Part shown: positions 55,690-64,000 of the stretch, piece by piece
How the letters are laid out: each line of letters begins with the position of its first letter
Position numbering within the stretch: the stretch's first letter is position 1
NCBI GenBank assembly: GCA_015698045.1
Contig: BLAL01000215.1
Span: 806,001 to 870,000 of the forward strand
Source of the DNA: Rhizophagus clarus
Lineage: Eukaryota; Glomeromycota; Glomeromycetes; Glomerales; Glomeraceae
Length of the DNA: 64,000 nt
Direction of reading: 5' to 3'
Made by a program: the position numbers and the translations under genes
Notes under the pieces: generated by a model
The model's database searches: none
What the model saw: the letters and a program-made list of their open reading frames with translations, nothing else
Told to the model about the DNA's origin: nothing

Positions 55690-56340
55690 GACAATAATTT
55701 GACCATAATTTGACCATAATTCGACCATAATTTGACCATAATTCGACCATAATTTGACCATAATTTGACCATAATTTGACCATAATTTGACCATAATTTG
55801 ACCATAATTTGACCATAATTTGACCATAATTTGACCATAATTTGACCATAATTTGACCATAATTTGACCATAATTTGACCATAATTTGACCATCAATTGA
55901 CCATAATTTGACCATAATTTGACCATAATTTGACCATAATTTGACCATAATTCGACCATCAATTGACCATAATTTGACCATAATTCGACCATAATTTGAC
56001 CATAATTTGACCATAATTCGACCATAATTCGACCATAATTCGACCATAATTTGACCATAATTTGACCATAATTCGACCATAATTTGACCATAATTTGACC
56101 ATAATTTGACCATAATTTGACCATAATTTGACCATAATTTGACCATAATTTGACCATAATTTGACCATAATTTGACCATAATTTGACCATAATTTGACCA
56201 TAATTTGACCATCAATTGACCATAATTTGACCATAATTTGACCATAATTCGACCATCAATCGACCATAATTTGACCATCAATCGACCATCAATCGACCAT
56301 CAATCGACCATCAATCGACCATCAATCGACGATCAATCAA
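55690..56340. repeat. 11-bp minisatellite GACCATAATTT
   Basis: Around fifty copies of GACCATAATTT with variants GACCATAATTC and GACCATCAATC/G, degrading into GACCATCAATC at 56255-56340. The unit length is not a multiple of three and contains no stop in any minus-strand phase. All three minus frames therefore encode the same 11-residue period (MVKLWSNYGQI) for up to 212 codons. Not a gene. Confidence 0.95.
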
Positions 56341-56529
56341 CGATCAATCAACGATCATTGATCTTTCAATCGGCATGCCGATTTGGTGCCGATTTTTGAC
56401 ATAATCCGGCATCAATCGGGTAGTACGATTTATTGCCAATTGAATATCAATTGGTTTGACCATTCATCAATCCTGATGGCCGATTGATAGCCGATTGATA
56501 GCCGATTTGACATCATTCGACCTGTGAGA

Positions 56530-56978
56530 CTCTTAGATGAATATGTAATACCTTAAATATATGTAAAAAGAAAATTAAGAATAATTTTGACTTTCGTTTT
56601 GTTATACAAATAGGTGGCAGAATTTTATAAAATCTTTTTATTAATAAAACATTATAATAAAATATTATGATAAAATTTTAATGATTGTTTGAAATAAAAA
56701 AAAGATTGGAACGTCAAAATTATTAATTATTCGAAGCCTGTTTGCAGGTTAGACACTACAAAGATTTCAACTTTCGGCAGTCTGTAAATCCGTAAAATCT
56801 GTGTTGGATGGTTCAAGAAAAGGAGTTTGACTTAGTGGTTAGATCCACGATAGCTGAGACCAAAATTGAAATTCAGTTCCCTAAAAAAAAAAATCTGATT
56901 TGTCACAATGACTTAGAAATTGAGATCGTTAATTTATATCTTTTCCTTACTGTGTTTTTTTTGCGTTAACTATATAAA
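56530..56978. other. Spacer upstream of hAT pseudogene
   Basis: No gene seen. GGAGTTTGACTTAGTGGTTAG (56822-56842) resembles the GGTTAGACTT repeats elsewhere. The hAT element's own left TIR was not identified. Confidence 0.4.
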
Positions 56979-59290
56979 ATGGCTGGCTGTGAAAATAACT
57001 CTCCTATTATTCCTATTATTGAACATGAAAATAATATTTCATTGTCATCTGGTAAAAAAACATCTGAAGTTTACCAGTATTTTAAGCTTAAATCATCTCG
57101 TTGGTATTGTAATTATTATCAAAAAAATTTTGCGGATGCTAAGTCAACAACTACACTTTAGCACCATGTAAACAAAAACCATCCAAAAATTGTTGAAGCT
57201 CAGAGAGAAAGAGAGCAGGAAAAAATTGGGGATATGGACAAATTTGTAGTTTCTGATGGAAAAAAAGAAAGTGTAAGTTGATATCAAATAAGTCAAACTA
57301 CTTTAAAATATTTTGATTATACATTTTTTTAGTTTAGCCAAAAAGGGCTTAGGAAAAAAATAGTTGATTGGATTGTGACAAACAATCAGCCTTTTAATGT
57401 CGTCAAAAGTAAAGAATTTCAGGAATTAGTTTTGTTTCTTTGACCTGGTACACAAATTCCTTCAGCTGATACTATACGATGAGATTTGAATAATAATTTC
57501 AAAAATGCTAAAAAAATATTTCAACAAGAACTACAAGTAAGTAATCCTATTATATATATAGATTTTAAAATTGGTGATTTATTAACTCAATATAATCAAA
57601 TAGGAAACATCTGGTCAGGTTTCTTTTACTGTGGACGCTTGGACAAGTAGGAATCAAATCCCATTTCTCGGGATTAGCATTCACTGGATTAATAATAATT
57701 GGGAATTGAAGTGTACAACGTTAGATTTTTGCATATTATCTGGCCCACACACAGGTGCGAATTTATCACAAAATTTTTGGAAACAATAGATGACTTCAGA
57801 ATAGCTAATAAGGTAAATTTATATTTTTAATCAAATGTTTATTATCTGACCAATAATTAATTGATTTGTTATTCTATTTATAGATCTTAGTGGTTGTATG
57901 TGATAACGCATCCAATATGAATGTGATGTTAGAAAATGTATCACAGACTTTGGCTATTCGAAACATCAAATTTGATCCAGAAAATCAACGGGTTAGATGT
58001 CTCGTCCATGTAATAAATTTAGCTGCGAAAAATTAATTGATGGCCTTTATGTAGATGAGTTGTATGATGAAAACTCTTTTGAAACAACTGAAGACACAGA
58101 AAATAACTTAAAAAATGCCATATTTAAGGTAATCTTACCAGAATTATTAATATTGAACTTTATATTAGGTATTTAATTAATTTTATTTAAATTAAAGCTT
58201 CGTAAGCTTGTAACAAAAATTAGAGGTTTGTCACAATGTCGTGAATGCTTTGATCAATAATGCATTGCAGCAAAAATCAAATCACTTGAACCTATCCCAG
58301 ATGTTTCCACTCGTTGGAATTCAACTGAATTAATGATTGAATGAGCATTAAAGTTAAAGCAGGTTTGCACTTTGAAGATTCAAATATAAAATTTTAAAAT
58401 TTTAATTATTTATTTTAATTATATAGGCCTTGCATAATACTGTGTCAGCAGATAAGGAATTACGAAAATATTTATTGTCAGAAGAAGAATGGATATGTAT
58501 CTCAGATATACATGAAATTTTGCAGGTTATTATTATTGATCATTGATTACAATAGTTTTATATGTACTATATATATAATATTATTTTTTTATTTAGTATT
58601 ACAAGAAATGTACCGAATTGAGTATTGGTCAACAATATCCAATACTATCATGCAGTATACCTGTATACAACTTATTGGATAAACTAAAAAATGAATATGA
58701 TAAAAGAAAAAACTCTGAAGAGAACGAAAAAGATGATGAAGATGATGATGAGGAAAATGATAAAATGGTTAAAAGGGATAAGATTGCAATTGCACTAAAT
58801 CAATCTATTGAAAAAGTGAAACAATATTACGCATCTACAGGCGGGTTAATATATGCAGTGACAACTGGCAAGTTTGTTTGCTTTATAATTCTTATTATAT
58901 TTGTATATTATAATTAATTATTTAATCATTGTTTTTATTAATAATAGTACTAGATCCACGAATAAAATTGCAGTATTATAAAAATAACAATTGGGAAGAT
59001 TCCTTTATTGAAGATGCTAAAAACAAGTTACTGATTTGTGGAAAACTACATATAAACCAACTAATATGGAGATCAGAGAGTTTAATAATGATGCGAATGA
59101 TGATCTTTTTGAACATATTTTTAAAAAAAAGAAAAATTGAGGAAACCGATGAACTTAATGTATATCTTAATGAGGCGATTGTCTCTGAAAAGACCGATAT
59201 TCTTGCTTGGTGGAAGGTAGACTAATAATTTTTATTACTAGTATGATACAATTTAATTAATAAATTTTTTATATTAATTTTTTTATAGCT
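56979..59290 (+). pseudogene. hAT-family transposase, multi-exon, heavily mutated
   Basis: BED-type zinc-finger start (KTSEVYQYFKLKSSRWYCNY) in which the second Cys is Tyr; TAG at 57159-57161 sits where BED domains have Trp. Exons with GT-AG introns (about 57273-57332, 57537-57603, 57813-57883 and further) carry VSFTVDAWTSRNQIPFLGI (near 57620), VCDNASNMNVML (near 57898) and VSTRWNSTELMIE (near 58300). The last visible exon, 58950-59217, reads VLDPRIKLQYYKNNNWED to ILAWWK. Additional lesions are TGA in exon 2 (two, CGA by one transition) and a frameshift near 57778. The expected C-terminal hAT dimerisation region is absent because a CACTA element begins at 59297, eight bases into the next exon. 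Confidence 0.85.
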
Positions 59291-59296
59291 ACATGA

Positions 59297-59860
59297 CACA
59301 GGTCGAATGAAAAAAAATTGGATTTTGCTCTATTTAAAATAGCCTTGCCGACTTCAATATAGAATATGCCAAATTTTGCTTATTTTAGTATAGCCATATC
59401 TATTTTTGCCGATTTTTGTTAAATTCCGATTTTTCAGTCATAAATGCCGATTTTAGCGGCCGATTTTTACCTTTTTTTAAATAAATGCCGATATTTAAAC
59501 CGGAGATATTATATTTATTATATACTTTACCCTTTTCGTATAGTTCGAATAAAGGATTTTATCTTATTTAAAATTCCCTTGCCGACTTCAATAAGGCTTT
59601 GCCGATTATTTTACTAATTTTTTGCCGATTTTTGTTAACTTCCGATTTTTCATCCAGAAATGCCGATTTTAGCGGCCGATTTTTACCTTTTTTTAATTAA
59701 ATGCCGATATTTAAACCGGAGATATTATATTTAGTGTAAACTTTACCGCTTTTGACACAGGTCGAATAAAGATTTTACTCTATTTAAAATAGCCTTTGCC
59801 GATATTTAAATTGTAATATTTCGTAATTTTACATCATAGGATTTTTGAAATTATTTATTA
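59297..59860. repeat. Terminal tandem repeats of X4
   Basis: About 2.4 units of roughly 230 bp beginning at 59297, 59530 and 59757. Each starts (CACAG)GTCGAAT and continues ATTTAAAATAGCCTTGCCGA and ATGCCGATTTTAGCGGCCGA. Many TGCCGAT motifs within are likely transposase-binding subterminal repeats. Confidence 0.8.
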
Positions 59861-59869
59861 TACTAATAA

Positions 59870-61110
59870 ATATAAGATACTATTCTAAATATTCTACTTG
59901 TTTTGTACATTGAATTCCCAGTTGGTTCGATTTCACAAACAATAACTGAAGTATTCATAAGGTTGAACAGTGATAATCGAAACTGATGAGATCGCATTGA
60001 TAAGGCCTATTCCTAAAAAGTTAATTAATCACATTTAATTAAACGCTATTTAATTGTACTATTTTTTTTTTTTTTCAAAAAAAAACTTTCTTTCTGAAAG
60101 AAGAGTCTGCCTCCTATACCGTTTGCCGTCGTGCATAGTGTGTTATAGGAAAGGTGGGCTAGGTGGCCACCTAAAGTTTGTAAATAACTCTGGTACCAAA
60201 GTTGATGATCTATTTACTATACATAGACCTCTCGCTTCGAATTTTGGTTATGATAATTCCGCCTCCTCTGTCGCATTATTCGTCGAAGTCTAAATAGATA
60301 TCATTATGACTTATGAGTAAAATATTTACAATAATAATGTAAATTCTTTAATCATAGTTAAAATAGGCATGATGGGATAACTCATATATCATGAGCTCTG
60401 TCTGTGCGAAGTGCCGTTTTATTTATAATCAAAGTAGACTTAAGTCGTAAGTAACTTTGATTATCATTGATTAGGAAAGTACATGCAACGAAAATCCTTT
60501 ATCAAGGGGTAAAATAGGCATGATGGGATAACTCATATATCATGAGCTCTGTCTGTGCGAAGTGCCGTTTTATTTATAATCAAAGTAGGCTTAAGTCGTA
60601 AGTAACTTGATTATAACAATGATGATTATTGGAGAATTAAGTTGCAACATTTTTAAACATTTTTGAATAAGTGCCGTATTAATTTAATGTAATTGTTACC
60701 CTTTTCAAATAAGAAGGGCCGATTTGCAATACAGCTTTGCCGGCCTTAAATGTATTTATATAGCCAGAATAATTGTTTTATACTTTATGTGATATTTAAT
60801 TAAAATAAAATAAACCTTTGATATCTAAAAATTATTACATGATTAGAGTTATTAATCACAAAGTATGGTGCTTGTATCGTAATGCCGTAATAAAAGACCG
60901 ATTTGCAATACAACTTTGCCGGCTCAAAATAAGATCTCTTGTTATCTGAATTATCTGATTTTTCACGCGGTTAGAATTAATTACGGTATATGTAACCTTT
61001 ATCGTTATTCTTGTGCCAAAAAAAAATGATTGTTATAATTTAATCAAATACAAATGCTATAATTGAATTCGCCATTCCGATTTTACATATAATTCATTTT
61101 ATATTATATA
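59870..61110. repeat. X4 subterminal region with a 100-bp direct duplication
   Basis: GGCATGATGGGATAACTCAT...CTTAAGTCGTAAGTAAC is present at about 60365-60452 and again at about 60515-60606. Further GCCGATTTGCAATACA motifs are at 60717 and 60896. The 79-codon frame at 60054 has no support as a gene. Confidence 0.7.
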
Positions 61111-61116
61111 AAGTTT

Positions 61117-64000
61117 TTAAAACGAAATTTTTTTATTTAAAGGAATCACAGCCATATATTCTTTTGTTTTTCTCGTCCCAGTATCAAAATTACATTTAAT
61201 GAATTTTCCTATTATATGATGTATGGGTATAATACTGTCTCTTCTCATATCATAAAACTCATTTGTCCATAATTTCATATTACATGATTTTATGTCGTTA
61301 TCTACTTGGCAATAATATCTTGTACTATGATCTTGAACCGGTTTGTACCATTTGACTAACGCTAATGAATGGGTTAATGATCGTGAACTATTTAAATGAA
61401 TAGTATGCTCAAAATAAAATTGTACTTGACCGGGATAAACATCGATCGATCCATCATAATGTACAAATCGAGCTAATATATATGAGGATTTTTCGTGACG
61501 AGCAGCCTGAACAGAACCATATATGTCCGCCCCAATTCTTATTCTCCCATATTGTATAATTCTAGGGTTTACGACAGTACCGTTATTTGAACCTATTATA
61601 GAGTAGATGGAGATGAAACAATAATCATTATACAAACTATTATAAAATTCTACCAGTAGGTCCAAAATTTGGTTTGGAAGGGTAGTTTCTTTGCGCGGTT
61701 TCATTAGCAACCCAGGAAAACATTCCGTTCCGTAAGCCGAATCTTCCTCAATAAGAGATAGTCTTATAAAATTTTGATACTCATCGCTCGCAAAATCATC
61801 AAGTGCAGCCAAGCTGCCAACAGATTTTCTTGGTTCTATTATCTCCAAGGAGGAAAATAAGTGATCGTTGTCACAATTTGAGAGGAAGTATTGAAGGATT
61901 GTATTTTCGGACATAATTCTTAGTAGTTCAGGTTCAATATTACGTCTGCTATTATTATAAGAACCTACAATTTTTAAAAATAATTAATAACATTGCGATT
62001 TTCAAATCGGAAAAATTAAATCACGTACCTAAAATTCCGTTCATCCGTTCAAAGCTATAACACCAGAATGAGGACAAAGGACCATAGTCTAATGCGCATT
62101 CACAGATATGGAGACAGAGATGCAGATTAGGACTTATTTTTTCTTGACCATATTTTTGTTCAATTAATTTGTTCATCTCTATCAGTCTTGTAAACGCTTC
62201 ATTTAACATATTTTTTTGTAGCTCTCAGTTTGTTAAGATCTTGCAAGCGCGCACGAAATATGCAAGAATTTTTCGGTCGATGTATCCAAGGAAACTCCAT
62301 GTGATAGGTATTGCAAAAATTAACATGAAGGTTTTCCACATGTCCGCCGTGAAACTTGAGAATCCTTCACCGGTAGCTATTCTGACAGGGCGGCGTCCAA
62401 GGTCACTTGGGAACTTTATCATGTCAGCTCTCTCTTGCATAATTTTGAGCTTTTCGTTATTTAATATACCTTCGCCTATCCAGAGTTTCGTTACGATCCA
62501 TTTCGCAACACCGAGAAAAAGGCAATGCATAGGATCAACCACGCAAAAGCGAACAGGATTAAAATAAAGCAAGCGGTATATCTCCGACCAGCGAACATGA
62601 TGTTCAGAGACATGGGCTCTTCGTGCTTCTTCAGTTGCACATTGTTTCCACTCACTTGCTTTTTCTCTTATTTCATTAATATCTCGCTCAACAAACCAGT
62701 CGTCTAAATCTGCAAACCCCCCAAAATTTGGTTGATTGTTTATAAAATTTGCCGATTTGTAACATCGGTAGCATGCAATACGAGCCGAGATGAAACCACA
62801 TAATTTCCGAGACGCAGGGACGTCGCTAGAACAGCCAATGATTGCACCACGGACAAATCGACCGTTGTTGTGTTCGTTTGTTTTTATAAAATAGCCATTC
62901 CACAAACGATTTAACTGGTTAACGATCGGATACAAATAATTGTTAATTTCATGTTGGCTTGGTTCTTTCGGACCAGGCATTACTGCTAGTGTGAGAATAT
63001 TGTATGGCTTGAAGCGTTCATTACGCGGCAAATTACAAAAAACGGCATAAATCACACCAACAGAATATTGTGAATTTACGAATGGCTGGAACCAATCCAT
63101 ATTTAACATTAATCCGATATGAGTATCGGCAAATTCTTTTGTAAAAAACAGCGCACCATCATCATCTGTAAAACTTTTCCAGACCCTACCATCATAGATA
63201 TCGAATAAAGCTTCAGTTCCGTTTTTCCTTTCTGACCACTTCCGACATGACATTTCAAAATTTTTGCGATTAAAAAAAAGGGTCAATTGTTGCTTAATAT
63301 TTATTAACGGGAATGTCATTATCGGACGGAAAATGGGATTATTACTACTATTATTACTATCTATTTTCGTTAATAGAGGGTTATTGCATTGTTGTCGAAA
63401 TCGTTCTATTCTGTGATTTGGATAGTTTACAAAACTGCAAGTTGGTATTTCAGTATTGTCTAATAATTCTTTTATATCATACAATTTGTGACATCTGTCA
63501 CAGGCTGCATATTTAATTATCGTTGTGGATATCCCCAACACCTTTTTAGCCATATATAAAGAGGAAGGAAAAGATGAAAATTTATTTTCATCTATTGTCA
63601 AAAGAAAAAATCTTAAGAACTTGAACAAAGAATCTATAGCTACATTGGAAAGTTTAAATCGTTGTTGATATTGTAATATCCACAAAATAGTCCAAGTATA
63701 ATTATCATTAATGTTAATGTTAGGAAGAATTGGTTCGCCATCATCGAAATCTGTTGATGCAAAATTGACTTCCTCATCGTCATCATCTTCATAATCATCG
63801 GAATAATTAGAATCGCTATCTTCAGTATCTCCATTTTTATCGTCATCATCTTCAGAATCCCCGTCTTGATCATTCTCGTTTCTTACATTATCCAATAATA
63901 AATTTTCAAGAACAAGATCGGATATTTTTCTTTTCTTTATCGTTCGATGTTTTGCCGATTCATGTATAGGTGTCTTCTTTGTTAAAAAGAAATAGTTTCT
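61117..64000 (-). pseudogene. Tnp2-type CACTA transposase of X4, 5' end off window, one nonsense codon
   Basis: Open on the minus strand from the window edge at 64000 (no stop upstream of the acidic region) to 62225. There a TGA (62227-62225; CGA by one transition) interrupts the frame, which continues in phase (MLNEAFTRLIEMNKLIEQKY). Intron 62028-61965 (64 bp, GT-AG) follows FERMNGILG; exon 2 runs 61964-61117. Core motifs: DIYDGRVWKSF, GVIYAVFCNLPR, LAVMPGPKEP, GCSSDVPASRKLCGF, HHVRWSEIYRLLYF and DPVRFCVVDPMHCLFLGVAK. Exon 2 has GQVQFYFEHTIHLN. Same domain order as E1/E2 but clearly a different lineage. N-terminal part strongly acidic (SEDDDDKNGDTEDSDSN). Confidence 0.88.

Larger units (their letters stand above)
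51074..56526. mobile_element. CACTA-like nonautonomous element filled with satellites, 5453 bp
   Basis: Left terminus CACAGGTCGAATGGAGTCAAA at 51074 and right terminus, read inward on the minus strand, CACAGGTCGAATGATGTCAA from 56526. It is flanked by AGA on both sides (51071-51073, 56527-56529), a 3-bp target duplication. Subterminal regions are packed with CCGATTG/CAATCGG and GGTCAT motifs. No transposase. The interior is three satellite blocks (51360-54010, 54615-54860, 55690-56340). An internal copy of the right end occurs at about 54614, so the 3' part was duplicated. The same terminus is found at 59297 on a transposase-bearing element, its probable autonomous relative. Confidence 0.8.
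54250..56526. repeat. Internal duplication of the element's right end
   Basis: 54266-54614 (TTATTAATATAAATAAAGAT... through ATTCGACCTGT) is repeated at 55592-56526. The second copy differs chiefly by an expanded 11-bp array. Upstream stretches rich in ACTAACTTT/TATTACTAA (54050-54250 and 55310-55560) are also duplicated. Confidence 0.8.
59297..64000 (-). mobile_element. CACTA-type element X4, right end off window
   Basis: Left terminus CACAGGTCGAATGAAAAAAA at 59297, identical over 13 bases to both ends of the 51074-56526 element. It is preceded by TGA (59294-59296), the predicted left target duplication. It contains a Tnp2-type transposase on the minus strand. Inserted into the hAT pseudogene, so the rest of hAT should lie beyond its right end, outside this window. 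Confidence 0.75.

Noticed and set aside
55643-56281. A 212-codon minus-strand frame with an 11-residue period
   Set aside because: Consequence of an 11-bp satellite without stops; no start context, no composition change, same peptide in all phases.
60054-60293. 79-codon frame in the X4 subterminal region
   Set aside because: No homology recognised, begins in a poly-T tract, and lies in a repeat-rich noncoding transposon end.
1-64000. CRISPR array
   Set aside because: The direct repeats seen are contiguous minisatellites without unique spacers of constant length, and the DNA is eukaryotic in character.

Overview
The window looks like transposon-dominated nuclear DNA from an arbuscular mycorrhizal fungus (Glomeromycotina, Rhizophagus-like). 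The signs are strong AT bias, short GT-AG introns of about 64-76 bp, Crinkler-type effector genes, an F-box/LRR gene and dense layers of transposons. The organism call is inference from gene content; no taxonomic marker gene is present.

Positions 1-25400 hold decayed virus-like and host-like genes in one broad block. A hAT-type nonautonomous element (1-752) abuts a broken protein-primed B-family DNA polymerase of Polinton/Maverick type (753-3010). It is followed by a small gene, an F-box/LRR gene, two Crinkler genes (one with a PD-(D/E)XK-like C-terminus), coiled-coil families, a SAP-like gene, a SAM-domain gene and a retroelement gag-protease region (17452-20694). At 21626-25390 lies an unusually intact set: a coiled-coil membrane protein, an A32-like packaging ATPase, an rve integrase, a small antisense gene and a small cysteine-rich protein. 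These look like the structural and integration half of a Polinton-like element. Most other genes in this block carry one or more in-frame stops, nearly all one transition away from a sense codon.

Positions 25876-48806 are two near-identical 11.46-kb CACTA (EnSpm/CMC) DNA transposons. One (E1, 29021-40485, minus orientation) has inserted into the transposase gene of the other (E2, 25876-29020 plus 40486-48806, plus orientation). Both have the TIR CACTGGTCAAAATC and 3-bp target duplications (CAT for E2; CAA, now TAA on one side, for E1). Each copy encodes a Tnp2-type transposase, a divergently transcribed four-exon Ser-rich/Lys-rich gene, a SANT-like gene with a proline-rich tail, a small spliced gene, an RGG-rich exon, and what appears to be a captured fragment of ribosomal protein uL16 (RPL10).

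Positions 48807-64000 contain minisatellite flanks, a complete 989-bp hAT-type nonautonomous element with 8-bp target duplication (49696-50684), and a 5.45-kb satellite-filled CACTA-like element (51074-56526; TIR CACAGGTCGAATG, target duplication AGA). A multi-exon hAT transposase pseudogene (56979-59290) follows. It is interrupted at 59297 by another CACTA-type element with the same CACAGGTCGAATG terminus; its Tnp2-type transposase (minus strand, 61117 to beyond 64000) runs off the right edge.
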